A DNA stretch of 64,000 nucleotides, taken from assembly GCF_001905005.1 (NCBI RefSeq), contig NZ_LWKZ01000023.1, positions 186,001-250,000 on the forward strand. Reading direction: 5' to 3'. Below, piece after piece: positions 49,164-57,736 of the stretch. The stretch comes from Streptomyces sp. CB02923 (GTDB lineage Bacteria; Actinomycetota; Actinomycetes; Streptomycetales; Streptomycetaceae). A model generated the notes under the pieces. It made no database searches. It was not told the DNA's origin and saw nothing but the letters and a program-made list of their open reading frames with translations. The translations under genes and the position numbers were made by a program. Numbering within the stretch: the stretch's first letter is position 1; each line of letters starts with the position of its first letter.

Positions 49164-49742
49164 GTGAGCGCACGGAAGGAACGCGTGGACGCCGCACGCA
49201 ACCGGGAGGCCGTACTCGCCGCCGCCGACGGCCTCTTCGCCCGCAGCGACAGCCCCCGCGGCGTGTCCATGGACGACGTCGCGGCCGCGGCCGGAGTCGG
49301 CAAGGGCACCCTCTTCCGCCGGTTCGGCGACCGCACCGGCCTGATCCGCGCCCTCGTCGCGGCGCGCATCGAACCCCTGCGCCGGGCCGTCGAGGACGGC
49401 CCGGCACCGCTCGGGCCCGCCACCCCGCCGCACGAACGGGTACCGGCCCTGCTCGACGCCGTCCTCGGCTTCAAGCTCGCCAACCGGCACCTCTCCCTGG
49501 CACTGGAGGAGGCCGGCAGCGGCAGCCCGTACCGGACGGAGCACTACCAGTGGTGGCACACCACCCTCCGGCAGACGCTGGACGGCATCCCCGGCCTCGC
49601 CGACAGCGGCTTCACCGCGCACGCCCTGCTGGCCGCCACCCGCGCCGACCTCGTCGAGCACCTCGCCGGGACGGAAGACATGACGGCCGAACGGATGCGG
49701 GCGCAGCTCGCGGCGTACGCGCGGCAGGTGCTGGGGCAGTAG
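49164..49742 (+). CDS. TetR-family transcriptional regulator
   Basis: 192 residues from the GTG at 49164, which has AAGGAGAGG upstream; a GTG at 49146 lacks such a site. N-terminal HTH: AARNREAVLAAADGLFARSD, VSMDDVAAAAGVGKGTLFRRFGDRTGL. The C-terminal ligand domain is variable (YQWWHTTLRQTLDGIPG). Probable repressor of itself and of the divergent NTF2/NmrA operon. Confidence 0.93.
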   Translation: MSARKERVDAARNREAVLAAADGLFARSDSPRGVSMDDVAAAAGVGKGTLFRRFGDRTGLIRALVAARIEPLRRAVEDGPAPLGPATPPHERVPALLDAVLGFKLANRHLSLALEEAGSGSPYRTEHYQWWHTTLRQTLDGIPGLADSGFTAHALLAATRADLVEHLAGTEDMTAERMRAQLAAYARQVLGQ

Positions 49743-49763
49743 CGGGCCGGGCGCGGTCCGACG

Positions 49764-49809
49764 GCGGCTCCCGTCGGCCGTCGGCGGTCCGCGGCTCCCG
49801 TCGGCCGTC
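49764..49809. repeat. 19-bp direct repeat between convergent genes
   Basis: GCGGCTCCCGTCGGCCGTC occurs at 49764-49782 and 49791-49809 (27-bp period), between the ends of the TetR and M20 genes. The copies contain small GC inverted repeats and could act as a weak terminator. Confidence 0.7.
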
Positions 49810-49815
49810 CGCGGC

Positions 49816-51024
49816 CTATGCCGTGAGGCAGGACAGGGCCACCGCACTGTGTACGGCGGCGCCGACCGCCAGAGCCTGCTCGTCGTAGACGACCCGGCCG
49901 GCGTGGTTGTCGGGCACCTGCCCGGCGGCCTGCCCCGGTGGGCAGGCCCCCAGGAACGCCATCGCCCCGGGCACGCGTTGCAGGACGAACGCGAAGTCCT
50001 CGGCGGCCATGATCGGGTGGGGCAGCGGATGGACCTGCCCGGGGCCCAGCAGCTCCGCCGCCGCGCGGGTGACCAGGTCGGTGAAGCCGGGGTCGTTGGC
50101 CACCACCGGCGTGACGTCCGGCAGGTCCACGGACGCCGTCAGACCGTGCGCCGCCGCCACACCGTCCGCCACCCGGACGATCCCGGCCCGGACCTTCTCG
50201 CGGGTGGCGTCGGACAGCGTGCGGAAGGTACCGGCGATCTCCGCCGTGTCAGGGATGATGTTGGACGCCGTACCGGCGGTGACGCGGGTGACGGTGAGTA
50301 CGGCCGGTTCGAAGACGCTGACCGTACGCGTCACCATCGTCTGCAACGCCTGGACGATCTCGCAGGCCACCGGCACGGGATCCAGGCCCCGCTGCGGCGC
50401 GGCGGCGTGCGCGCCCCGGCCGTGCACGGTGATGGCCAGCATGTCCGCGGCGGCGGACTGCGGACCGGGCCGCAGGTGGAGGGTCCCGGACGCGTGCCGG
50501 GTGGTGATGTGCAGGGCGAACGCCGCGTCCACCGGCCTGCCGTCCGCAGTCTCCAGCACACCCTCCTCGATCATGGGCCGAGCGCCCTCGCAGATCTCCT
50601 CGGCGGGCTGGAACATGAACACCACCCGGCCCGCCAGGCGTTCCCTGCGGGCGGCGAGCAGCCGGGCCGCGCCGAGCAGCATGGCGGTGTGCGTGTCGTG
50701 CCCGCAGGCGTGCATCACGCCGGGGGTGCGGGAGGCGAAGTCGAGCCCCGTCTCCTCGGTCCGGGGCAGGGCGTCCATGTCGGCACGCAGCAGGACCGTC
50801 CGCCCCGGCCGCGCACCGCTCAGCGTGGCGGTGACGGAGGTGAGCCGGTCGCCGGTCGCGACGGCCAGCGGGAGGCCGGACAGTTCGCGCAGCACGGTGT
50901 TTTGCGTGCGGGGCAGGGTGCGCCCCAGCTCCGGTGCGCGGTGGATCTCGCGGCGTACGGCGATGATCCGCGGCAGCAGCCGCCGGGCGTCCTCAAGGAG
51001 TGTGCCGTCGCTGTCGTCTCCCAT
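49816..51024 (-). CDS. M20-family amidohydrolase
   Basis: 402 residues from the ATG at 51024. LLPRIIAVRREIHRAPELGR, the zinc-site Asp in VLLRADMDALP, MHACGHDTHTAMLLG (His and Asp), FQPAEEICEGARPMI (catalytic Glu-Glu), HGRGAHAAAPQRGLDPV and the final metal His in HPIMAAEDFAFV. It hydrolyses N-acyl amino acids, hippurate-like amides or similar. Its neighbour is a benzoate-type transporter, which fits hydrolysis of a benzoyl amide, but that is inference. Confidence 0.92.
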   Translation of the reverse strand: MGDDSDGTLLEDARRLLPRIIAVRREIHRAPELGRTLPRTQNTVLRELSGLPLAVATGDRLTSVTATLSGARPGRTVLLRADMDALPRTEETGLDFASRTPGVMHACGHDTHTAMLLGAARLLAARRERLAGRVVFMFQPAEEICEGARPMIEEGVLETADGRPVDAAFALHITTRHASGTLHLRPGPQSAAADMLAITVHGRGAHAAAPQRGLDPVPVACEIVQALQTMVTRTVSVFEPAVLTVTRVTAGTASNIIPDTAEIAGTFRTLSDATREKVRAGIVRVADGVAAAHGLTASVDLPDVTPVVANDPGFTDLVTRAAAELLGPGQVHPLPHPIMAAEDFAFVLQRVPGAMAFLGACPPGQAAGQVPDNHAGRVVYDEQALAVGAAVHSAVALSCLTA

Positions 51025-51082
51025 GGGCCCATGATGAGATCGCGGCGCCCGTACGGCCAGAGGGCCGCCCCGGCTGCGGTGC

Positions 51083-51126
51083 GCACGCCGTCCGTACGCC
51101 GTCCGTACGCCATCCGCACGCCGTCC
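51083..51126. repeat. Four 11-bp tandem repeats before the amidohydrolase gene
   Basis: GCACGCCGTCC, GTACGCCGTCC, GTACGCCATCC, GCACGCCGTCC in a row (51083-51126), about 60 bp upstream of the amidohydrolase start on the minus strand. Possible regulator array or slippage product. Confidence 0.7.
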
Positions 51127-51152
51127 GTACGGCCCGCGCGCCGCCGCGCGGA

Positions 51153-52439
51153 TCAGGCCGCCGCCCGCCCGGAGCGCAGACGCGTCAGGACGAGGTGCGC
51201 CACGACACCGAAGACCAGGCCCCAGAAGGCCGGGCCGATGCCCGCGATCGTCACCCCGGACGCGGTGGCGAGGAACGTGATCAGGGCCGCCTCCCGGTCC
51301 TTCTCCTCCTTGACCGCGCCGGTCAGCCCACCGGCCAGCGCGCCGAAGAGCGCGACACCGGCCACGGCGGCGACCAGTTCCCCGGGCAGCCCGGCGAACA
51401 GCACGACCAGCGTCGAGCCGAACGCGCCGATCAGGAGGTAGAAGAAGCCGCAGGAGACGCCGGCCACGTACCGGCGGCGCGGGTCGCGGTGCGCCTCGGG
51501 CCCGGTGCAGATCGCCGCGGTGATCGCGGCGAGGTTGATCGCGTGCGACCCGAACGGCGCCAGAGCCGTGGACGCCAGGCCGGTCGAACCGATGAGCAGC
51601 CGGTCCCCGGGCCGGAAACCGGACGCGCTGAGGACGGCCATACCGGGAGCGTTCTGCGACGCCAGGGTGGCCAGGAGCAGAGGTACGGCGATGCCGACGA
51701 GCGAACCGGCCGAGAACGCCGGAGCCGTGAACACCGGCCTGGCCAGCTCGACATGGTCGATGTGGATGTCCAGCCGTGAGGTGACCGCGCTGGACACCAC
51801 ACCGGCGGCCAGCGCGAGCAGCACCGCGTACCGCGCGATCCAGCGCTTCGCCAGCAGGTACGCCACCAGGACCGCGCCGGCGATCCACGGCGCGGTCTTC
51901 AGCGACGTGAACACCCCGGTGCCGAAGGAGAACAGGATGCCCGCGAGCATCGCCGACACCACGGCCGTCGGGATCTGCCGCATCAGCCGGCCGAACACCC
52001 CGGTCAGCCCGACGAGCGTGATGACGAGCCCGGTGACGAGGAAGGCACCGACGGCCTCCGCGTACGGGTACGCGCCCATGCTGGTGACGAGGAGCGCCGC
52101 ACCCGGGGTCGAGAAGGCCGTGATGACCGGCATACGGGTGCGCAGGCTCAGGGCGACGCACGTGACGCCGCTGCCGATGGATATGGCCCACACCCAGGAA
52201 CTGGTCTGCCCCTGGCTCAGATGCCCCGCGTCGGCGGCCGCCAGCACGATGACCAGCGGCCCGGAGTACGACACGACGACGGCCACGAAACCGGCCAGTA
52301 CGGCCGACAGCGAGGCGTCGCGGAACAGGTTCCGCCGCGCCGGTGGTGAGCCGTCCGCGGCAGGACGGACCGACGGCTCCGCCTCCGCCGGGGGAGTGAT
52401 GCCGGCCGACGGTATGCCGCTCGTGGTGTCCGAACTCAA
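51153..52439 (-). CDS. BenE-family benzoate/H+ symporter
   Basis: 428 residues. Start chosen at a TTG (52439) preceded by AAAGGAAG; the longer open frame would begin with repeat-encoded Thr/Gly/Ala and is unlikely. About 12 membrane segments and BenE features: SLSAVLAGFVAVVVSYSGPL, SIGSGVTCVALSLRTRMPVI, FSTPGAALL, QNAPGMAVL, FGSHAINLAAITAAIC. It imports benzoate-like aromatic acids with protons. Lies directly upstream of the amidohydrolase on the same strand. Confidence 0.88.
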   Translation of the reverse strand: MSSDTTSGIPSAGITPPAEAEPSVRPAADGSPPARRNLFRDASLSAVLAGFVAVVVSYSGPLVIVLAAADAGHLSQGQTSSWVWAISIGSGVTCVALSLRTRMPVITAFSTPGAALLVTSMGAYPYAEAVGAFLVTGLVITLVGLTGVFGRLMRQIPTAVVSAMLAGILFSFGTGVFTSLKTAPWIAGAVLVAYLLAKRWIARYAVLLALAAGVVSSAVTSRLDIHIDHVELARPVFTAPAFSAGSLVGIAVPLLLATLASQNAPGMAVLSASGFRPGDRLLIGSTGLASTALAPFGSHAINLAAITAAICTGPEAHRDPRRRYVAGVSCGFFYLLIGAFGSTLVVLFAGLPGELVAAVAGVALFGALAGGLTGAVKEEKDREAALITFLATASGVTIAGIGPAFWGLVFGVVAHLVLTRLRSGRAAA

Positions 52440-52464
52440 CGGTCTTCCTTTGCAGCGCGTTCCA

Positions 52465-52536
52465 GTGCCTGTTGCAGTACCTGTTGCAGTGCCTGTTGCG
52501 GTACTTGTTCCCGTGCTTGTTGCCGTGCCTGTTGCA
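52465..52536. repeat. Six 12-bp tandem repeats upstream of the benE-like gene
   Basis: GTGCCTGTTGCA, GTACCTGTTGCA, GTGCCTGTTGCG, GTACTTGTTCCC, GTGCTTGTTGCC, GTGCCTGTTGCA: six units without gap, 26 bp before the TTG start. The multiple-of-3 length keeps the frame open on both strands and explains the misleading long ORFs here. It may modulate expression by copy number or be a binding array. Confidence 0.9.
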
Positions 52537-52721
52537 GGTCGGCCACGAGGTCGGCCGGATCTTCGGGCGAAGTGCGGGGACAGCATCCCACCGGAACCCC
52601 CGCACATCGGCCCGTCCGCGATCTCGTGGCCGATAACTGCCGTATCCGCGTGACTGCCGCATCCGCGGGACGATGGTGCGGATGCCGCGCGCTTCTTACA
52701 GCTGCGGGCGGCCGTCCGGTC

Positions 52722-55013
52722 TTACGGCTGCGGGCGGCCGTCCGGGGGCCGGTGCGCGCCCTCCGGAGGGAGGGCTTCCAGCTCCCGTTCCCGCTCCCGC
52801 CCCCGCTCGGTCAGCTCGGCGAGCTGGAGCTGGAGGCGTTCGGCCTCACCCGTCCGATGCTGGCTCCGGTACAGCTCCAGCGCCTGTTGCCAGGCGTCAC
52901 GGGCCTGATCGTGCTGGCCGAGGGCGGCGTGCGCCTGGCCGGCCCCGTGCAGGAGGACGGCTTCGTGGTAGGTGTTGCCGATGTCGCGCAGGAGGCTCAG
53001 GGCCTGCCGGGCGTACTCCAGGACCTCGGTGTGCCGGCCCGTACACAGGCCCAGGTAGGCGTGGACGCCGAGCGACAGCGCCTCGCCGTTGCGGTTGCCG
53101 TGGCCGCGGTGCAGGAGCAGGGCCTTCTCGCAGTAGGCACGGGCCTGGTCGTAGTGGCCCAACTGCGCGGAGTACCACGCCGACTGGTTGAGGCCACGGG
53201 CCTCCCACTCCTGGTCGTCCAGCGCCTGGAACAGGCCGAGGGAGCGGGTGGCGTGGTCCAGCGCGGGCCCGCTCTCCCCCTGCTGCCCCCAGGCCCAGGC
53301 GAGGACGCGGTGGGTATGTGCCTGGCTGGGCAGGTCGTCGGTGCGTTCGGCGAGGGCGAGGGCCTGGTGGAGGTGCTCAAGGGCGTCGGTGTGCCGCCCC
53401 ACCTGGGCGTACGCTTCGGCGAGCAGGCGGTGGGCCGGTGCCCGGTTGGCCTCGTCCCCCGGACGCCGGGCGGCGGACAGCCCGTCCTCCGCGACGGACA
53501 CCTGGTCGGACAGGCGCCCACGCCGCCAGTGGTAGGTGTGCAACGTCGGAGCCAGCTGCCACACCGCCCGGTGCCACTGCCGCTCGACGGCCAGCCGCTG
53601 AACTCCCATCAGGCAGGCATGTTCGGCGTCCAGCCAGGCCAGCGCCCTGGTCTCGTCCGGCAGCGGCTGCGGACGGCAGCCCGGAACGGGCGGGTCCAGT
53701 ACCACCGACTCGCGGTGCGGATCCAGCACCTGGTCACCGGCGTAGGCCGTGTGCAGGTAGAAGTCCACCAGCCGCCGCAGCGCGTCGTCGCGACGGTCCT
53801 CCGCCAGGTGGTGCCGGGCCTGCTCGGTGGCGTAGAGGCGGATCAGGTCGTGCAGCCGGTAACGGCCGGGCTCCGGCTGGGACACCAGGTGCGCGGTCTC
53901 CAGCTCCCGCAGCAGCGCGCGGGCCCGGCCCGCGGACAGGCCCGCGAGGGAGGCGGCGGCGGACAGGCTGATGTCCGGTCCCGGCGCCAGGCCCGTCAGG
54001 CCGAACAGGACGGCCGCCTCGGGGGTGAGGGCGTGGTAGGAGGACGAGAACGCGGCCCGCAGGTTCAACGGGATCTCACCGGCGTCCAGCTCGTCGAGCC
54101 GGGTCGCGTGATCGCGCAGCTCCTCGGCGAGCAGCTCCAAGGGGAAGCCGGGGTGGGCGGTGGCGCGGGCGGCCACGATGCTCAGCGCCAGCGGCAGCCC
54201 GGCACAGCACGCCACGAACGCGTCCACCGCTTCGGGTTCGGCGGCGGCCCGCTCGCTGCCCAGGTGGTCGACCAGCAGCTGGCGGGCCTCGGCGTCGGAG
54301 AGCACGTCCAGGCCCAGGGAGCGGGCACCGTGGGTGGTGACCAGGCCGGCCAGGTGGCGGCGGCTGGTCACCAGCACCGTACAGAGGGAGTTCCCCGGCA
54401 GCAGCGGGGCCACGTGCGAGGTGTCGCGGGCGTTGTCCAGCACGATCAGCAGACGTCGGCCGGCGACCAGGCTGCGGTACAGCCCCACCTGTGCGTCGAG
54501 ATCCGCCGGCACTCCGGCCGGGGCCACGCCCAGTGCGCTGAGGAAACCGCGCACCGCCTCCGTCGCGGGCAGCGGCTCACCGAGGGGCGTGAAGCCCCGC
54601 AGATCGACGAACAGCTGGCCGTCGGGGAACCGGTCGGCGTGCCGGTGCGCCCAGTGCAGGGCCAGCCAGGTCTTCCCGATCCCGCCGGCCCCGCCGAGCG
54701 CCGAGATCATCACCGTGGCGCCGGTCTCCGTGGCCTCGTCGAGCGTGGCGGTCAGCTCGGCCAGCTCCTCGGTACGGCCGGTGAACACCCGGGGCGCGGC
54801 GGGCAACTGGTGCGGTGTCACCGCGTGCTCCTGCCCGGAGTGGATGTGCACCCCGCCGTGCACGACTCCGGCCTGCACCACATGGCCCTCGACCGGCGCG
54901 ACCACCTCGTTGCGGACTTCCGCCCCGCGCGGCCCCCGGCCTTGGCCGTACGGCCTCCGGTCCTCGCCGTACGGCCCCCGGTCCTGGCCGTTCGTCTTCT
55001 GTTCCGTCGTCAC
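52722..55013 (-). CDS. STAND NTPase with TPR repeats (AfsR-like, no SARP domain)
   Basis: 763 residues from a GTG at 55013. N-terminal about 45 residues are charged and contain VVQAGVVHGGVHIHSGQ, a short beta motif found at the start of many actinomycete STAND proteins. NB-ARC domain: PRVFTGRTEELAELTATLDE, P-loop GGAGGIGKTWLA (about 110-121), LLIVLDNARD (Walker B) and CAGLPLAL. Winged-helix segment about 330-420, then TPR repeats to the end (LAEAYAQVGRHTDALEHLHQ and others). It lacks the SARP DNA-binding domain of AfsR. Such proteins are signal-responsive switches; regulation or phage defence are both possible. Confidence 0.88.
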   Translation of the reverse strand: MTTEQKTNGQDRGPYGEDRRPYGQGRGPRGAEVRNEVVAPVEGHVVQAGVVHGGVHIHSGQEHAVTPHQLPAAPRVFTGRTEELAELTATLDEATETGATVMISALGGAGGIGKTWLALHWAHRHADRFPDGQLFVDLRGFTPLGEPLPATEAVRGFLSALGVAPAGVPADLDAQVGLYRSLVAGRRLLIVLDNARDTSHVAPLLPGNSLCTVLVTSRRHLAGLVTTHGARSLGLDVLSDAEARQLLVDHLGSERAAAEPEAVDAFVACCAGLPLALSIVAARATAHPGFPLELLAEELRDHATRLDELDAGEIPLNLRAAFSSSYHALTPEAAVLFGLTGLAPGPDISLSAAASLAGLSAGRARALLRELETAHLVSQPEPGRYRLHDLIRLYATEQARHHLAEDRRDDALRRLVDFYLHTAYAGDQVLDPHRESVVLDPPVPGCRPQPLPDETRALAWLDAEHACLMGVQRLAVERQWHRAVWQLAPTLHTYHWRRGRLSDQVSVAEDGLSAARRPGDEANRAPAHRLLAEAYAQVGRHTDALEHLHQALALAERTDDLPSQAHTHRVLAWAWGQQGESGPALDHATRSLGLFQALDDQEWEARGLNQSAWYSAQLGHYDQARAYCEKALLLHRGHGNRNGEALSLGVHAYLGLCTGRHTEVLEYARQALSLLRDIGNTYHEAVLLHGAGQAHAALGQHDQARDAWQQALELYRSQHRTGEAERLQLQLAELTERGRERERELEALPPEGAHRPPDGRPQP

Positions 55014-55210
55014 CGCCTCCAACTCCCGCCACAGCGGCCGGACGCGTCGAGTGTCCCGCGGAAGCGGAACCGACGACGGGAGCAGGGTGCAGCTCCACCC
55101 TCGCGAGTGAAGATCGCGGCAGGCAGGGCCACAGGGCTGCCTTACCGCGCGTCCGCACCGCCCGAAATGCGTTTGACGCTCATCCGCGCAGGGAGGTCGG
55201 ATGACGTCCC

Positions 55211-56110
55211 ATGAGCGCCCAGCAGATGCACCCTGGCCAGCACCCCGTCGACGACGCCCTCGTGCGGCGGCTGGTCGCCGGGCGGTTTCCCCGGTGGGCC
55301 GGGCTGCCGGTGGAGCGGTTTCCGTCCGGTGGCACGGTCAACGCCATGTACCGGCTGGGCGACGGCATGGTCGTACGGCTGCCGCTGGTCGAGGGCGGGG
55401 TCGGGGACGTGGCGCTGGAGCGGGAGTGGCTGCCGCGCCTCGCGCCCCGGCTGCCGGTGGCCGTTCCCGAGGTGCTGGGGGCCGGAGAACCCGCCGAGGC
55501 GTATCCGTGGCCGTGGTCGGTGTACCGGTGGCTGCCCGGCGAGAACCCGGAGGCGGGGGCGCTGAGCGAGCCCGTGCTGCTGGCCGAGGACCTGGCCGGG
55601 TTCGTGGCGGCGATGCGGAGCGTCACCGTGCCGGGCGCGCCACGGGCCCACCGCGGCGGGCCGCTCGCCGCGCTCGACGAGGCGACCCGGACGGCGATCG
55701 GGGAACTGCGCGGCATCCCGGAGGAAGGCATCGACGGCGACGCGGTGACCGCCGTATGGGAGGACGCGCTGGCGGCACCGGACCGGGACGCGGCACCGGT
55801 GTGGCTGCATGCCGACCTGATGCCGGGCAACCTGCTGGTGGACGGCGGCAGGCTGACCGCGGTGATCGACTTCGGGTGCACGGGGGCCGGTGATCCGGCC
55901 TGCGATCTGTTCCCGGCGTGGAACCTGCTGCCGGCCGACGCGAGGAAGGTGTTCCGCGAGGCGCTCGACGTGGACGACGCGACCTGGCGGCGGGGCCGCG
56001 GGCGCGCCCTTTCGCAGGCGGTGCTGGCACTGCCGTACTACCGCGGGACGAACCCGGCGATGGCACGGAACGCCCGGCACGTGATCCGGGCGGTGCTGGA
56101 GGAGGGCTGA
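55211..56110 (+). CDS. Aminoglycoside phosphotransferase (APH)-fold kinase
   Basis: 299 residues. Kinase-like fold: FPSGGTVNAMYRLGDGMVVRL (nucleotide loop), YRWLPGENP (hinge), catalytic loop WLHADLMPGNLLVDGG and metal-binding VIDFGCTGAGDPACDL. These proteins phosphorylate small hydroxylated molecules; homologues are often drug kinases such as viomycin- or hygromycin-type, but most chromosomal ones have unknown substrates. Closed by a strong bidirectional terminator. Confidence 0.9.
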   Translation: MSAQQMHPGQHPVDDALVRRLVAGRFPRWAGLPVERFPSGGTVNAMYRLGDGMVVRLPLVEGGVGDVALEREWLPRLAPRLPVAVPEVLGAGEPAEAYPWPWSVYRWLPGENPEAGALSEPVLLAEDLAGFVAAMRSVTVPGAPRAHRGGPLAALDEATRTAIGELRGIPEEGIDGDAVTAVWEDALAAPDRDAAPVWLHADLMPGNLLVDGGRLTAVIDFGCTGAGDPACDLFPAWNLLPADARKVFREALDVDDATWRRGRGRALSQAVLALPYYRGTNPAMARNARHVIRAVLEEG

Positions 56111-56161
56111 GGGAGCGGGGCAGGACCGGGGGGCGGTACCGAGGGGCAGTGCCGACGGGAA

Positions 56162-56199
56162 CCTGCCCCGCCCGTCCGCAGTCGGACGGGCGGGGCAGG
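56162..56199. terminator. Bidirectional terminator between APH and chitinase genes
   Basis: A perfect 17-bp inverted repeat, CCTGCCCCGCCCGTCCG at 56162-56178 and its complement at 56183-56199, with a CAGT loop. Serves both convergent genes. Confidence 0.9.
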
Positions 56200-56266
56200 C
56201 CGGAGGTGACCGCGTCGGAGCGGCATCGGCGTCAGAGAGCCGACCGCGTTGGAAGCGGCCCCTGCG

Positions 56267-57175
56267 TCAGCAGCTCAGGTTGCCGCCCGTGGACGTGCCC
56301 AGGATCTGGGTGAACTTCTTGAAGCTGTTGATCCGGCTCTGGACCTGGCCGGGGTTGGCGCCGTTGCACTCCATGGTGCCGTTGATGCTGCGGATGGTCT
56401 CGCCGAAGCCGCGGTCGTTGACGATCGCGTCGTGCGGCGTCATCGAGCCGGGGCCGCGCTGGGTGTTCCAGTACCACAGCCCGGTCTTCCAGGCCACGGC
56501 GGAGTTCGTCTGCACCAGGTTGGGGTTGTGCAGCAGGTCGATGCCGAGCGCGTCGCCCGCCGTCTTGTAGTTGTAGTTCCAGCTGAGCTGGATCGGCCCG
56601 CGTCCGTAGTACGCCGCCTGGCCGGCCGGGCAGCCGTACGGCCGCTGGGCGTCGCAGTAGTGCGGGTAGTTGTTGGTGTCCTGCTCCACGACGTGGACCA
56701 GGCCGCCCGTTTCGTGCCCGACATTGGCGAGGAAGGCGGCGGCCTCCCGCTTCTTGATGGTGTCGCTGCCCGTGTTGGCGAAGCCGGGGTACGCGCTCAG
56801 CGCCGCCTTCAGACCGTTGTACGTGTAGAACGGGTTTCTGTTCGGGAACATCTGGTTGAACTGCGCCTCGCTCACGACGAAGCCGGAGGGGGTGGTGCCG
56901 CCGCCGCAGTTGTACGGCTCCCAGAACCAGGTGCTGATGACCGGGTCGTAGCCGGGGTTGTCGTGCGTGGCGCGGTAGTACTGGCCGTTCGTGTACTTGA
57001 CGATGTTTCCGGTGACGTAGGCCTTCCCGGCGGTCCAGACGGTGAAGTTGCAGCTCGCGGCGGGCGCCGCGGAGCCGGCGGAGGGCACCGCGGTGGCGGT
57101 GGGCGCCGCGACGGTGAGGGTCACGGCACAGGCGGCGGCCGAGAGCACGGCGGCCGTACGCTGCTTGAGCAACAT
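56267..57175 (-). CDS. Secreted GH19 chitinase with CBM5/12
   Basis: 302 residues from the ATG at 57175 with GAGGAG upstream. Signal peptide MLLKQRTAAVLSAAACAVTL, cleavage near TATA. Chitin-binding domain about 42-90 (YVTGNIVKYTNGQYYRATHD, PVISTWFWEPYNC). GH19 domain: VSEAQFNQMFP, AAFLANVGHETGG with catalytic Glu155, YYGRGPIQLSWNYNY, GFGETIRSINGTMECNG. It cleaves chitin outside the cell. A DasR-like operator lies 126 bp upstream of the start. Confidence 0.95.
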   Translation of the reverse strand: MLLKQRTAAVLSAAACAVTLTVAAPTATAVPSAGSAAPAASCNFTVWTAGKAYVTGNIVKYTNGQYYRATHDNPGYDPVISTWFWEPYNCGGGTTPSGFVVSEAQFNQMFPNRNPFYTYNGLKAALSAYPGFANTGSDTIKKREAAAFLANVGHETGGLVHVVEQDTNNYPHYCDAQRPYGCPAGQAAYYGRGPIQLSWNYNYKTAGDALGIDLLHNPNLVQTNSAVAWKTGLWYWNTQRGPGSMTPHDAIVNDRGFGETIRSINGTMECNGANPGQVQSRINSFKKFTQILGTSTGGNLSC

Positions 57176-57300
57176 GGGAGCACTCCTCAGTGCGGCTGGG
57201 CCGCGTTCGATCGGCGACGGACCGTCCGGCGCGCGACGAGCCCCGTGGACCGCGCTCGGGTTCGCAAGCGCGATCAAGGGTTGGGGGTACTCAACTCGCA

Positions 57301-57314
57301 TGGTCTGTACCAGT
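57301..57314. promoter_or_regulatory. DasR-like operator upstream of the chitinase
   Basis: TGGTCTGTACCAGT matches 12 of 14 positions of the dre core TGGTCTAGACCAGT as I remember it. DasR represses chitin and N-acetylglucosamine genes in Streptomyces, and chitinases are standard targets. Position and orientation fit the minus-strand chitinase promoter. Confidence 0.65.
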
Positions 57315-57439
57315 CAAGACGTCATAGGTCCAGATTCCGGATCGGACAGCAATCGGTCACCGCCGCGGGCGAAACGGGCAGGGTGGCTGCCCGGCCCGTC
57401 CCGCCGCGACGCGGTGGTGTCCGCGGCATCGTGCCGCGG

Positions 57440-57697
57440 TCAGGTGAGCAGGCGGAACAGGTGCGCGCAGGCCGCTGCTTCGGCCGGGTGGCGGCTGATG
57501 ACGTGGTGGGCGCCGCGTTCGTACGCGCCGGTCTCCCACGCCCCGTCCGGAGCCTGCCGCAGGAACAGGAAGTCCGGTGGTGTGGGGGCCGGTTCGTGCA
57601 CCCCTTCGATGCGGTAGTGGCCGTCGGCCACACCCGCCGCGCGCAACGCTGCCCGCACCGCGCGGCGGTCCGCGGGTACGTCCATGGAGGAAGCCAT
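57440..57697 (-). CDS. Small protein downstream of the TNT toxin gene, candidate immunity factor
   Basis: 85 residues from the ATG at 57697 with AGGGTGAG upstream (a GTG at 57706 is possible). MDVPADRRAVRAALRAAGVA, YRIEGVHEPAPTPPDFLFLR and GAHHVISRHPAEAAACAHLF form a small alpha/beta protein without signal peptide, so it stays in the cytoplasm. It starts 40 bp after the TNT-domain gene on the same strand. Secreted or membrane TNT toxins are normally followed by an immunity gene, hence the suggestion; there is no direct sequence evidence. Confidence 0.65.
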   Translation of the reverse strand: MASSMDVPADRRAVRAALRAAGVADGHYRIEGVHEPAPTPPDFLFLRQAPDGAWETGAYERGAHHVISRHPAEAAACAHLFRLLT

Positions 57698-57736
57698 GGT
57701 GCTCACCCTGTCACGGTGCTCACGCCGTCACGGGGT

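Noticed and set aside
49816..52662. Single 948-codon minus-strand gene
   Set aside because: It is the in-frame amidohydrolase gene joined by chance to out-of-frame BenE DNA and the 12-bp repeats; the M20 protein starts at 51024 and BenE is read in another frame.
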